Source: Shimia sp. (GTDB lineage Bacteria; Pseudomonadota; Alphaproteobacteria; Rhodobacterales; Rhodobacteraceae). Taken from it: 64,000 nucleotides of DNA. The stretch spans positions 1-64,000 of the forward strand of contig NZ_JAKVCW010000019.1 of the NCBI RefSeq assembly GCF_022448905.1, written 5' to 3'. Positions 9,270 through 18,727 of the stretch are shown piece after piece. The notes under the pieces are model-generated. The model was not told the origin of the DNA and did not search any database. It saw nothing but the letters and a program-made list of their open reading frames with translations. The position numbers were made by a program, and so were the translations under genes. Each line of letters opens with the position of its first letter. The stretch's first letter is position 1.

Positions 9270-10418
9270 CTAGTTGACTGTGTTTGGAACGCGACGGTGC
9301 AACGCAAGCATTGAGGTGATCAGCAGGAAGCCGCTAAAGATCAGCGCACAGGACACAAGCAAGCCATGCGGATCCCAAACTTGCATTGCCGAGCCGTTAA
9401 TCAAGGGGCCAAGCAGTGCGGCCGCGGCGTAGATCGTACCAAACAGGGCATTGGCCGAGATCAGCGCAGGGCCGCTAAAATGGTCGCCCAGTGTGGCGAG
9501 TCCAACCACATAGAGCTCGCCGGCGCAAGCTCCCCAAAGCGCAATCGACAGCAGGTACGGTTGTGGCGTGGCTGCGGCCACAGGCAGGGTCACGGCCACG
9601 CCCAACGCCACCGTGGCGCAGCCGATCAGAACCGGTGTGCGGCCCAAGCGATCTGACATCACCCCGAGAGGCACGGCCCCCAGCAAATTGCCAAGCGCAA
9701 AGGCGGTGAGCGTATAAGCGGCGAGGTTTTCGCCAAGCCCTACGCGCAGGGTATAGACCGAGAGCAGATAAGCCGGCACGTCCTCAAAAAGCCCGTAGCA
9801 GATCACCGCCGCCATCGCCAAAGGCGCTGCGGCAAATGTTGTGCGTATCGGGGCCTCGTCTGTTGGCGCGGCGGACGGCGGCCGATTGAGCGGCAAGCGG
9901 ACCAGCAGGGCACCCCCGAGTAAGATCGGTACACCGACAGCGGCAAAGGCCGTAAGACCAGCGGTGCCAAACTGCGGCTGCGACAGGCTGCCTATGGCGA
10001 TGCCAAGCAGGAAGAAAAAGGCATAGAGCCCGATGGTACGACCGCGGGTGGCGGAGCGGCTGGTGGCGTTGAGCCAGTATTCCAGAACGCGGAACAGCAC
10101 GCCCAGGCCGCCACCAAAGGCAAAGCGACCCAACAACCAGAGATCGAAGCGGGTGGTGAGCGCGAGACAGGCCAGGCCCATGAGAGAGAGGACAAGGAAA
10201 GCCAAGAGCAACTGTTGGGTGGTGAAGACCCGGTGCAGCACAGGCAGGAACGGCGTGACCAACAGCCAGCCCAGGGCAGGCATGGCAGCGTTAAGACCTA
10301 TCCGGGCGGCACCCACGCCGCTTTGCTCTAGCAAAATGGACAGAAGCGGGAACGAAACGCCGTACCCGAAAGTCAGAAGCAGTACCGCAAAAAACACCGC
10401 GGAAGTAAGTCGAGTCAC
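9270..10418 (-). CDS. Major facilitator superfamily transporter
   Basis: About 382 residues with roughly twelve hydrophobic segments and an MFS loop after helix 8, LGVMSDRLGRTPVL. The N-terminal half carries RGRTIGLYAFFFLLG. A GTG at 10418 has an AGGTG site six bases upstream and is preferred to the GTG nine bases earlier. It lies just upstream of the luxR remnant on the same strand. The substrate is unknown; efflux of a small molecule would fit the size and fold, but this is a guess. Confidence 0.85.
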   Translation of the reverse strand: MTRLTSAVFFAVLLLTFGYGVSFPLLSILLEQSGVGAARIGLNAAMPALGWLLVTPFLPVLHRVFTTQQLLLAFLVLSLMGLACLALTTRFDLWLLGRFAFGGGLGVLFRVLEYWLNATSRSATRGRTIGLYAFFFLLGIAIGSLSQPQFGTAGLTAFAAVGVPILLGGALLVRLPLNRPPSAAPTDEAPIRTTFAAAPLAMAAVICYGLFEDVPAYLLSVYTLRVGLGENLAAYTLTAFALGNLLGAVPLGVMSDRLGRTPVLIGCATVALGVAVTLPVAAATPQPYLLSIALWGACAGELYVVGLATLGDHFSGPALISANALFGTIYAAAALLGPLINGSAMQVWDPHGLLVSCALIFSGFLLITSMLALHRRVPNTVN

Positions 10419-10527
10419 AAGTAACACCTAAAACGTCAGGGCAATTGGTTACCTACCGGTGGACGCCACGCTATCCTTCAAGCTGTGTTCGGATCAAGAA
10501 GTCAAAGGGTTGTATTTTGCGACTTAA

Positions 10528-11016
10528 TTAATCGCCTTCATACTCATCCCGGCAGGCCTGAACGCTGCGTAGGCCTTTCATACTGCCGGTGAGGTCGATT
10601 TCCTCGGAGTTCCCGGCCCCGCCTTGCACCAGGACCTTGGTACGCTTGCCAAACTCCTTGGCAAACTCCGGGTTGTCAAAAAACGCGTAGCCTCCAGGCA
10701 GGCCGTTGTGGAATGCGCCTTTGGCGGCGCCCTGAAAGCGGCTGTCACCGAAGTCGAACAGAACGCTGCCTTCTGCGCCTTCTTCCACGCCGTCAAAAGC
10801 AGCGTTGTAGGCGGCAAAAAACGCACCCTGCTGATCCGGCACCACGCCAATTTGCACCAGCGTTCCGCTGGCGAAGGTTTTCTCCATGTAGCAGCCGTTG
10901 CCATTGGCGGGATTGGTGCGGACGGTCCAATCGCCCACGGTGGCAAACTCCGGATGGGTTTGCGCGAAAGTTGCCGAGGGCAGCAGGAGGGAGAGGCAAA
11001 GCCAGAGGCGGGTCAT
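10528..11016 (-). CDS. Small exported protein of unknown function
   Basis: 162 residues beginning with a clear signal peptide (MTRLWLCLSLLLPSATFAQ). The mature part reads FATVGDWTVRTNPANGNGCYMEK and ends with a second cysteine (QACRDEYEGD), so a disulfide is possible. Its ATG lies three bases after the stop of the AsmA-like gene with a GGAGTG ribosome site, so the two are probably cotranscribed. Similar short exported proteins occur in related genomes. I cannot assign a function. Confidence 0.75.
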   Translation of the reverse strand: MTRLWLCLSLLLPSATFAQTHPEFATVGDWTVRTNPANGNGCYMEKTFASGTLVQIGVVPDQQGAFFAAYNAAFDGVEEGAEGSVLFDFGDSRFQGAAKGAFHNGLPGGYAFFDNPEFAKEFGKRTKVLVQGGAGNSEEIDLTGSMKGLRSVQACRDEYEGD

Positions 11017-11019
11017 GTG

Positions 11020-13737
11020 TCACTCCGAAGCTTGTTCAAGTTGGAAGATATCGGGGGTGCAGGGTTTGCGGTTGGCAGGCATTTGGTCCGCCCCGTCGGC
11101 GCGACGGCTGCGCGAGCCACCAACTTGCAGTTTGAATTGCGGATCGGACAGTTTGCCATTGACCTCAAACGGCCAGGCGCTGCGCGCCAGAGGTTGGCCG
11201 ACGCGGCGCGGTTCGGCGCGGACGGCGATGGCGTCTTTCACCCAATCCACCATGCCGCGCACCACCATTTGCACGCTGCGGGTTTCGGCCACCACCCGCG
11301 TGAAGGTGACATTGCCCGCGTTGATTTTTACCGGCGCTTTTACGCAGACAATCTCGGTTTGGCCTGCGGCGAACTCCTGCGAAAACAGCCAGGGGAAAAT
11401 CCCGAGGCCTGCAAGTTCCAACAGGCTGGTGGCGATGGCCCCGTCGCGCATGTTGAGCGAGGCACTGCCTGCCATGGAGTTCATGAAGGCCTTGCCGGAA
11501 GTGATGTTGCCGGTCACATCAACATTGGCCGACAGTTTACCTCGCGCAGGGATATTGACCTCAAGGGCCTTGAGAATTTCACCAAAGTCCCAGCCGCTGG
11601 TGCTGCCCTGAATGCGAGCCCGGTCGGGGTTTTCAATGGCGTCCATAGAGGCGGTGACCTTGAAGAAACCGGGACCGTAGTAGAGCTCGATCGGACCCGC
11701 CTGAATCTGGCCCTCCTTGGCGATCAACTCGCTGCTCATCGAGGAGGTGCCGGCGTCGCCGACAAATTCCGCCAGTTCCAAGGTGATCGCCAGGTCCGTT
11801 TCGGTGAGGATGCGTTTGAGGCTAAAGACGTTGCTTTCCTTTTCCAGCACAAGAGGCTGAATCGGCGGGCGGCCATCGTCCGCCTCTTTGGCTTCGGCCT
11901 CCTTGGCCGCTTTGGCGGCCTTGGCGCGTTTGTTGAGTTGCACCAGGATCTTGCCACCTTCGCGCAGGTCCACAAGGCGCATACGATTGCTGAGGATCGC
12001 CCCGCGGATCACGTTGATGTCTTCGCTGAGATCAAAGGTGAGATCGGAGGTCAAGTCGGTGCCGTCGGCCCGAAAATCAAAGCCAAGCTTGGCTTCTTTT
12101 GCTGCAACTTCGAGGGTGAGGCCGGTAGACAGTTTGGAAACGCCTACAGGTTTCAGACCCAGCGCCGTCAGGAAAGGCGCGGTGTCCGCGACGCCAAATT
12201 GCAGGTCCAGCTTCATGCCTGCGAGTTCTTCAATGCTGGCGACCACCACATCTGCGTTTAATGTCCATAGGTCGGTGTCCACGGTTTGGGCCTTGAGTTC
12301 GCGCAAGCTGAGCTCACCGTCGTTGTCATTGATGACAAAATCCGCTTCCACACCGCCAAATTTGACGACCTCCTCGGAGGGCAGGTTCTTCAGCAAAAGG
12401 TCCGCCGTGCCTTGTAAATGGCCGGTTAAATCGACCAGTGCGAGGTTGAACACATCGCCAATGTCGCCTTCGGCGGTCAGGTAAGGCGCGTCTTCTGGGC
12501 CGGCTTGAAGCGTGATGTCGCGCAGGCCGAGGGTTTTCTGCTCTGATCGGTAGACATTGCCGATGGAGATGGGACCTACGCGGTCGAGGCCTTGTTCAAA
12601 GGCATTGGTCTGGATCAGCAGTTCCTCAAAGGTCAGCCGCTCCCCCGTGTTGACCACATGGGCGTGGATTTCAGTGAGTTTGAGGTCTTTCAGGCTGTTA
12701 GCATCGGCGGGCGGTTGGCCTTCGGGATGAAGGCGCGCGTCCATGTGGAAGTCAAAGCCCGCGCGGGTGAAGAGGTTGTCAACATCACCGGTGACCGTCA
12801 CGTTTTGACCTTTGCTCAGGTCCAGCGTGGTTTGCAGGTTTTCCAGGGTCAGCAGTTGCGGCGCGTTGGTGACATCTACCGACAAAGACCCGACGCCTTC
12901 GAGGCTGCGGGCGAGGCCAAGCACCTCGAACACATCGCCAATTTGGCCGGTGGTGAGCTCGAGCCGCGCGGTATAACCATGCGGGCTGTCAGGCAAACGG
13001 GTGCCGTTGTAACTCAATGAAATGTCCCCAAATTCGAGCTGATTGGTGAACGGCGCGCTGTCGGGGAATGTGCCATCCCACGTGAAGGCTTCGCCGTTGA
13101 GCGTGCCTGCGCCAGTGACAGAGGCGAGTTGGCCGTCCTGAAGCTGCTCCAGCAGGATTTTTTCTAACGCGAAGATGAATTCAAAGCCGCTTTCCTCATC
13201 GATCGAGGTCAGGCCGATGTTGGTGAAAGACACGGTACGGTCGCTGAGGAAGGTGATGATGGACGGGTCGGGCAGATCGTCTGTGGTGGCGCTGTTTTCG
13301 GTTGGGGCGGCGTCTGTTGTTTCCACCGTGGCTTCTGGCTCAAATTTGGTCCAGCTGGTGGTGCCGTCAGCCTTGGTGACCAGGTTCACCTGCAGCCCGT
13401 CAATGGTGAGGTTGTCGATGTCGATGCGGCGGTCGAGCAAAGCGGGCAGATCCAGTTCCCACTCCAATAGGTCCAGACGGGCCAAGTTTATGTCGGTGAT
13501 GTTCTCGCTAGGAATGCTGGCACCGGAGACGTGCACTTTGGTGGTGCCCGCAAGGACAACGCGCACGTCGCCGTCAATCAGGAAGGGCTGGCCGATTTGT
13601 TCGGTCAAGAGATCCGCGACAAAGTCTTTGCGAAAGCCGCTGAACAAGGGGGTCGCCAGCGCGGCCCAGATTAGCACGCCCAGCGCCAAACTGAGCACAA
13701 TCAGCCCGGTGAAAAGTCTCAAAATCCAGCGTTTCAA
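11020..13737 (-). CDS. AsmA-family inner-membrane-anchored protein
   Basis: About 905 residues with an N-terminal membrane anchor (KRWILRLFTGLIVLSLALGV) followed by a long periplasmic beta-rich body. The C-terminal AsmA region includes NVDVTGNITSGKAFMNSMAG and LNMRDGAIATSLLELAGLGI. AsmA proteins are bridge-like lipid-transfer proteins between the two membranes. I chose the TTG at 13737, preceded by AAAGGACAGG, because it places the anchor at the start. Other starts in the frame are an ATG at 13824 and a TTG at 13845. A Lys/Ala-rich segment (RAKAAKAAKEAEAKEADD) sits mid-protein. It precedes the small exported gene in the same operon. Confidence 0.9.
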   Translation of the reverse strand: MKRWILRLFTGLIVLSLALGVLIWAALATPLFSGFRKDFVADLLTEQIGQPFLIDGDVRVVLAGTTKVHVSGASIPSENITDINLARLDLLEWELDLPALLDRRIDIDNLTIDGLQVNLVTKADGTTSWTKFEPEATVETTDAAPTENSATTDDLPDPSIITFLSDRTVSFTNIGLTSIDEESGFEFIFALEKILLEQLQDGQLASVTGAGTLNGEAFTWDGTFPDSAPFTNQLEFGDISLSYNGTRLPDSPHGYTARLELTTGQIGDVFEVLGLARSLEGVGSLSVDVTNAPQLLTLENLQTTLDLSKGQNVTVTGDVDNLFTRAGFDFHMDARLHPEGQPPADANSLKDLKLTEIHAHVVNTGERLTFEELLIQTNAFEQGLDRVGPISIGNVYRSEQKTLGLRDITLQAGPEDAPYLTAEGDIGDVFNLALVDLTGHLQGTADLLLKNLPSEEVVKFGGVEADFVINDNDGELSLRELKAQTVDTDLWTLNADVVVASIEELAGMKLDLQFGVADTAPFLTALGLKPVGVSKLSTGLTLEVAAKEAKLGFDFRADGTDLTSDLTFDLSEDINVIRGAILSNRMRLVDLREGGKILVQLNKRAKAAKAAKEAEAKEADDGRPPIQPLVLEKESNVFSLKRILTETDLAITLELAEFVGDAGTSSMSSELIAKEGQIQAGPIELYYGPGFFKVTASMDAIENPDRARIQGSTSGWDFGEILKALEVNIPARGKLSANVDVTGNITSGKAFMNSMAGSASLNMRDGAIATSLLELAGLGIFPWLFSQEFAAGQTEIVCVKAPVKINAGNVTFTRVVAETRSVQMVVRGMVDWVKDAIAVRAEPRRVGQPLARSAWPFEVNGKLSDPQFKLQVGGSRSRRADGADQMPANRKPCTPDIFQLEQASE

Positions 13738-14243
13738 AGCCTGTCCTTTCGCAAGGTGCTTAGGAAGTCCGTCAATAGGTGGCCGCCCCTGCCCTTTTGA
13801 GTGCGCGTTGAAATGGCTGCGCATGCGAAACAGGAGATCCGTCAAAGATGTCTGCCCCTACCTTTGCACAGGTTTGGGTGGATTGAGAACAGCTTAGCGG
13901 GGCAAAGCGAGTTAAACCGGGTTGGGCTGGGTTGTTTACTCTTTGTTAAAGCCTTGCGCGGGCGGCGGCCGAGAACGGCACACGGTCAACACCTCCGTAA
14001 CGCATTGTAAAGAAATCTATTTCGAGAATACGGGAACGCCCGGCGCACCCAAAACACCGCAAAACCCTTCACAGGGTCAGGATTCAGGTTCGCCGCTTAT
14101 TCGCGTCAAACCTGAATGGAGTGCCACACCGCTTGCGCGTTGCTGCCACGATTGGAACACATTTCCTCCACAGCTTAGCCGTGAAGGTGAGAACTTGCTG
14201 CCGCATTTCCTCCTGGTCGCATGATAGAGAGGAAGCTGCGTAG
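13738..14243. other. Divergent intergenic region between the AsmA gene and the kinase cluster
   Basis: About 500 bases that must hold promoters for the minus-strand AsmA operon and the plus-strand kinase operon. A perfect 9-bp inverted repeat with an 18-base spacer, ATTCAGGTT at 14082-14090 and AACCTGAAT at 14109-14117, lies about 130 bases before the kinase ATG and could be an operator or hairpin. No small gene is convincing here. Confidence 0.45.
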
Positions 14244-15557
14244 ATGGATTGCGCTGAGGAAAACGTGACTGTGCTGCCTGCGGGCACCGAGCTTTTGCGC
14301 GGGCAGTACCGGATCACGCGCAGTTTGGGCCAAGGGGGATTTGGCCTGACTTACCTCGCGCGCGACAGCCTGAACCGTGTGGTGGTGATCAAGGAGTGTT
14401 TTCCGGAGCAGATTTGTCACCGTGTGGGCGCAGAAGTGGTGCCGTCCGGACCGGAAAGCGCGCCGTTTTTTGCCTCGGTTTTGGAACAGTTTCAAGCCGA
14501 GGCGCATCAGTTGGCCGGATTGGATCATCCGCGCATCGTGGGCGTGCATCAGACGTTTGCGGAAAACGGCACGGCCTATACGGCGATGGATTTTGTGGAA
14601 GGGGTGGACCTGCATGAGCTGGTGGACCACGCGCCGGGGCGGTTGACGCCGACTTTGGTGGACAAGCTGCTGCGGCAGGTTTTGGACGCACTGAACTATT
14701 TACATGACCGGGGCGTGCTGCACCGGGATGTGGCGCCGGACAACCTGATCCTGAGCGCCAATGGAGATGTGACGCTGATTGATTTTGGCGCGGCCTATTC
14801 TTCGGGAGACGCCGAGGGCGGGCAAAGCCAGCGCATGTTGGCGGTGAAAGACGGATATTCGCCACCAGAGTTCTATTGCGCCGAAGGGGTGCAAGGCGCC
14901 TATAGCGATTTGTATTCGCTGGGAGCGCTCTGTCATTTGGTCTTTACCGGCGAGGCGCCACCGGACGCGCAGACCCGGTTAGAAACTGTCGATGCGGGAA
15001 GGATGGACCCCTATGTGCCGCTGGAGTCGACGGATTTTGAAATTGATTTCCGCCTGAAACTGGCCACGGATCGGGCGCTGGCCCTGGAACCCAAAGACCG
15101 GCTGCGCTGTGCAGATGACTGGCTGGCGGTGATGGACGGGCCCATTCCCAAGCCGCTGGCGGTGTTTGATCCCGCGGTGATTGGTGTGATCGAAGAGCTG
15201 GTGAGCAAGACCAACAAGGTGCTGACACCGGGGTTGCCAAAGGCCTTGCAAAAGCCGCTCAAAGCGCTGGAAGAGGCGCGGCAGGCGCCCCCCCCACCCA
15301 AGCAATACGTCGATATTTTTGGCGATCCGATTGACGACGTTGAGGCCTACCTCAAGGAACAGGATCGGCTGTGCAAGGCCCGTGCCAGAACACCAACGCG
15401 GCTGTTGCAGCAGGGCGATTTCCTGCGCCGGTCCAGCGCGGAGCTGCCGGAAGCGCCTGCGCCCGCCAAGCCGGATGGCGAGAGCCTCCTCCACAAATTC
15501 CGTGACCGGTTGAAGGGTGACCGGTCCAACCCCAACACCCGTCTATTTCTAATCTGA
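14244..15557 (+). CDS. Serine/threonine protein kinase (Hanks type)
   Basis: 437 residues. The kinase domain spans ~14-290: glycine loop GQGGFGLTYLARD, VIKECFP with the ATP-binding lysine near residue 50, catalytic HRDVAPDN near 160, and DFGAA near 180. The usual lysine of HRDxKxxN is alanine, a variant I associate with bacterial VIKE-type kinases and compatible with activity. No membrane segment is visible. The C-terminal ~130 residues are charged and low in complexity. It is the first gene of an eight-gene cluster, 11 bases before an FHA-protein gene and two before a PP2C phosphatase, so it probably phosphorylates cluster members. Confidence 0.92.
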   Translation: MDCAEENVTVLPAGTELLRGQYRITRSLGQGGFGLTYLARDSLNRVVVIKECFPEQICHRVGAEVVPSGPESAPFFASVLEQFQAEAHQLAGLDHPRIVGVHQTFAENGTAYTAMDFVEGVDLHELVDHAPGRLTPTLVDKLLRQVLDALNYLHDRGVLHRDVAPDNLILSANGDVTLIDFGAAYSSGDAEGGQSQRMLAVKDGYSPPEFYCAEGVQGAYSDLYSLGALCHLVFTGEAPPDAQTRLETVDAGRMDPYVPLESTDFEIDFRLKLATDRALALEPKDRLRCADDWLAVMDGPIPKPLAVFDPAVIGVIEELVSKTNKVLTPGLPKALQKPLKALEEARQAPPPPKQYVDIFGDPIDDVEAYLKEQDRLCKARARTPTRLLQQGDFLRRSSAELPEAPAPAKPDGESLLHKFRDRLKGDRSNPNTRLFLI

Positions 15558-15568
15558 AGGGACATACC

Positions 15569-16609
15569 ATGCGGTTCATTCGCGACATTATTGCTGAGAA
15601 ATCCCAAGCGGCTGGTCAGGCTGACGGTGCGGCGTTGCGCTATCCGCTGCGATTGCGAGAGCAGGACCGTGCGGATGTGGCCGAGGAGCCGACACCAACG
15701 GTGCATATCGAGGCGGAACCCGCCCAGCCTGCGTCAGACGCTGCTGCGCTTGTGGCCCCGCAGCCACCCGAACCTGCAGAAGCGCCAGTGGATCTGTCCG
15801 CGATTTCAGCGGCTTTGACCGCCGCGCCGGTGGAGGCCCCTGTCGAGCCCGACATGCCCGAGCCAGAGGCCCCAAGCGATCCCTTTGGCAATCTGTTTGC
15901 AGAGGAAGCGCAAGAAGACACACTGGAAGACCACCCACTTGAAGCGCCGCGGATGCCGGAGCCGGAAATGGCACCTGCCCCACAAGTCGCAGCCCCGCCC
16001 CCTGTGGCAGAACCCGTTGCGCCACCACCACAGCCAGAGCCAGCGCGAGAGGCGCCTGCCCCTGCGGAGCCGGAAGTGGACCTGGCGGCGTTGCAGGCCA
16101 ATATGGCGGCGGCCAAACCAGCGGCGGGGCGTGGTTCCAAAGGGCGCGTAAAAACCCGGTTGCTGGGTTTCAGCGCGCCTGCCAGTCACGCGCATGATCC
16201 TATGGCACAAACGCGAGAGGCGCCGGTGTCGGCGCAGGCACAGTTCCCTGTGGGCTGGCTGGTCGTGGTCGATGGACCGGGCAAAGGCGCGTCGTTTTCG
16301 CTGCACGACGGGTTGACCCAGATTGGCCGCGGCGAAGGCCAGACCGTGCGGCTGGATTTTGGCGACACCACGATTTCGCGTGAAAACCATGCGGCGATTG
16401 CCTTTGACGGCGAGCAGCGGCGGTTTTTCTTTGGACATGGCGGCAAAGCCAATCTGGTGCGGCTGAATGGCCGTCCGGTATTGAGCACAGAGGATTTGGA
16501 CAGCAACAGCCTCATTCGGATTGGGGAAACCACTTTGCGATTTGTGGCCCTGTGCGGCGAAGACTTTGCCTGGGGTGACGCGGACGCGGGGCGCGGCGAC
16601 CTTGGCTGA
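15569..16609 (+). CDS. FHA-domain protein with a Pro/Ala/Glu-rich linker
   Basis: 346 residues. Residues ~1-200 are a low-complexity stretch rich in Pro, Ala and Glu. A forkhead-associated domain follows at ~228-325, with the phosphothreonine-binding features GRGEG, ISRENHAAI and RLNGRPVL. FHA domains bind phosphothreonine peptides, so this is a likely reader or scaffold for the kinase encoded just upstream. The ATG follows GAAGGGAC. The 3' end overlaps the PP2C gene by a few bases. Translational coupling within the cluster is therefore likely. Confidence 0.9.
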   Translation: MRFIRDIIAEKSQAAGQADGAALRYPLRLREQDRADVAEEPTPTVHIEAEPAQPASDAAALVAPQPPEPAEAPVDLSAISAALTAAPVEAPVEPDMPEPEAPSDPFGNLFAEEAQEDTLEDHPLEAPRMPEPEMAPAPQVAAPPPVAEPVAPPPQPEPAREAPAPAEPEVDLAALQANMAAAKPAAGRGSKGRVKTRLLGFSAPASHAHDPMAQTREAPVSAQAQFPVGWLVVVDGPGKGASFSLHDGLTQIGRGEGQTVRLDFGDTTISRENHAAIAFDGEQRRFFFGHGGKANLVRLNGRPVLSTEDLDSNSLIRIGETTLRFVALCGEDFAWGDADAGRGDLG

Positions 16610-17525
16610 ACTGCGCTTTGATGTGGCCACCGCGCTCTCTTTGGGCGCGCGGGAGAGGCAAGAGGACACGGTGGTGGCCGACTTCCCGTTGGGCGCGCCG
16701 ATGGGCTTTGCGGTGCTGTCGGACGGCATGGGCGGGCATTCTTGCGGGGATGTGGCCAGCGGCATCGTGGCGACGGAATTGTTTAGCGAATTGAAGCTGT
16801 TGAGCGGCGCGCCAGAGGAAATGGAGCGCAACATCGGGCCTGTGCTGCAAGAAGCTGTGGAAGCGGCCAATGGCTGCATCCAAATGTACGAGCAGCAAAA
16901 CCCGGATGCGTCGGGCATGGGGGCCACGTTGGTGGCGCCGGTGATTTTTGGGGCGCGGCTCTATTGGGTCTCTGTCGGGGACTCACCGCTCTATCTGTGG
17001 CGCGCGGGGCGGCTGTATCGGTTGAACGAAGACCACTCCTATGCGGCGCAGATCGACTTGATGCAGGCGCGTGGGTTGATGGACGCCGATGAGGCGCGGA
17101 ACCACCCGGATCGCAGTGCGTTGATCTCGGTTTTGGCGGGGGCGGAGATTGCCAAGGTGGATTGCCGGGCGGAGCCGATGACGTTGCAAGCCGGGGATAT
17201 TGTGCTGGCGACCAGTGACGGGCTGCACACCTTGGCTGACGAAAGAGTGGCGGAGGTTTTGCAGGATCATGCGAAGGCTACCGGTCAGGAGATTGGCGCA
17301 GCATTGCTGGCTGCGGTGCACGCGGAGGGCTGTCCGGAGCAGGACAACCTGTCGCTCTGCGTGATCAAAGCCGAGCATCGGGGGGAGACACAAGAGGCCA
17401 GGCCAGTATCCACGCCGCAACCGGCAGCCTCCCCCGCCACCGGCGAGGTGGTGCAAATCGATCGACGGGCGCATCGCGGTACGGTGCGCACCATTGTCAG
17501 CCTAACGCGAAAGGTCGGGAAGTGA
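16602..17525 (+). CDS. PP2C-family serine/threonine phosphatase
   Basis: About 307 residues with all main PP2C metal-site motifs: RERQEDTVV, SDGMGGH, SVGDSPLYLW, ATSDGLHTL and EQDNLSL. It should remove phosphate from targets of the neighbouring kinase. The start is uncertain: the TTG at 16602 overlaps the FHA stop by eight bases, and a GTG at 16575 is an alternative. A C-terminal tail of ~50 residues is proline-rich then basic. The stop TGA overlaps the ATG of the first GTPase gene by one base. Confidence 0.9.
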   Translation: MAELRFDVATALSLGARERQEDTVVADFPLGAPMGFAVLSDGMGGHSCGDVASGIVATELFSELKLLSGAPEEMERNIGPVLQEAVEAANGCIQMYEQQNPDASGMGATLVAPVIFGARLYWVSVGDSPLYLWRAGRLYRLNEDHSYAAQIDLMQARGLMDADEARNHPDRSALISVLAGAEIAKVDCRAEPMTLQAGDIVLATSDGLHTLADERVAEVLQDHAKATGQEIGAALLAAVHAEGCPEQDNLSLCVIKAEHRGETQEARPVSTPQPAASPATGEVVQIDRRAHRGTVRTIVSLTRKVGK

Positions 17526-18727
17526 TGCAGACACAACCAGAGCAGATCGTTGGGCAATTGCACTCCGCATTGGAGAGCGGACATGTGCCACGGCGGCAAA
17601 AAGCCTTTGGCGAAGAGATCCTCACCCACCTGACGGAGGCGGTGCGTGTTGTGGTTTTGGGGCGTCCGGGAAGCGGGAAAACCAGCCTGATAAACATGAT
17701 GCTGGGTGGCGATGTGATCCAACCGCCGCAAGACGTGCCAATTGTTGAGGTGGTCTATGGCGCAAGTGCGCAGGCCACAGTGACCTGGGCGGATGGGGCG
17801 ACGGAAACAGTTGCCGGTCATGCGCTGGAGGGGCTGGCGCAAGGCGCAGCGCGGGTTACCTATGCGGTGCCGCTGGACAGTTTGAAAACACTGGCGTTTG
17901 TGGAAGTGACGCAACCCACTGATCCCGCGGCGCAACAGGCGTTGATGCAAACGGCCTTGCAAGAAGGCCAAGTGTTCGTCTGGTGCAGCGAAGGTTTTGA
18001 CGCCTCGGAACACGCGATTTGGACCGTAGTTCCGGACGCGGTCAAAGATCACAGTTTTCTGGCGCTGACCAAGGCGGACCGGCACATTATGACCGGCGGG
18101 TTGGCAGACCAGCTGGCCGCACTGGAAGAGACCGCAGAGGAGGCGTTTTTGGGCCTGCATCCGGTGGCCACGTTGCACGCGCTCAAAGCGCGGGCGGGCG
18201 GTGAGGCGCAACAGGAGTTGTGGGCCGCGTCCGGTGGGCAGGAGTTGGTTGAGGCGGTTGAGGCGCAAGTGCGCCAGGGGCGTGCGGCGGATTTGGACCA
18301 GGCGCGGTTGCTGTTGGCGCAGTTGGGAGAGGTTGTGGAGGCCGCAAGCGACGGCGTATCCCCTGCCCCGCAGCAAAAACCTGTGTCGAGCGCGCCAGCT
18401 TTAGAGAATGAAACCGCGCTGATGGATCAGTTGCAGACGCTGCTGCAAACAGCAGCGCAGGAAATGCTAGCGGATCTTGATGCGGGCAAAATTCCCAATG
18501 CGGATGGGTTGTTGTCGCGCTGTGCCGACGCTGTGCGGGCCTTGACCTCGGTGCTTGATGCGGAAGCAGGACAAGATCCGGCAGCGGCGGATTTGCTGGA
18601 TGACGCGCGCGACGGGGAAGACACGTTGATGTTGTTGCAGGTCGAGCAGAGCCCAACGGCGGCGGAGGATGGGATCATCCTGTTGTTACAGCTCCGCAAA
18701 GAAATAGGCGCGAGGGCACAGGCATGA
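17525..18727 (+). CDS. P-loop GTPase-like protein with degenerate G3 motif
   Basis: 400 residues. A P-loop GRPGSGKTSL lies near residue 46 and a G4-like TKAD near 181. The place where a DxPG (G3) motif is expected reads VEVTQPTDP, so nucleotide hydrolysis may be impaired. The C-terminal half is helical and acidic, with leucine-rich segments but no membrane helix. A GTG three bases upstream is an alternative start. Its end overlaps the dynamin-like gene as ATGA. It may act as a partner or pseudo-GTPase for the next two proteins; that is inference. Confidence 0.8.
   Translation: MQTQPEQIVGQLHSALESGHVPRRQKAFGEEILTHLTEAVRVVVLGRPGSGKTSLINMMLGGDVIQPPQDVPIVEVVYGASAQATVTWADGATETVAGHALEGLAQGAARVTYAVPLDSLKTLAFVEVTQPTDPAAQQALMQTALQEGQVFVWCSEGFDASEHAIWTVVPDAVKDHSFLALTKADRHIMTGGLADQLAALEETAEEAFLGLHPVATLHALKARAGGEAQQELWAASGGQELVEAVEAQVRQGRAADLDQARLLLAQLGEVVEAASDGVSPAPQQKPVSSAPALENETALMDQLQTLLQTAAQEMLADLDAGKIPNADGLLSRCADAVRALTSVLDAEAGQDPAAADLLDDARDGEDTLMLLQVEQSPTAAEDGIILLLQLRKEIGARAQA

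Noticed and set aside
10624-12261. A 545-codon plus-strand open frame opposite the AsmA-like gene
   Set aside because: Shadow frame in GC-rich DNA; the minus-strand protein has the clear membrane anchor and AsmA pattern.
15806-16927. Long minus-strand frame opposite the FHA and PP2C genes
   Set aside because: Opposite two genes with complete catalytic and binding motifs; its own translation is of low complexity.
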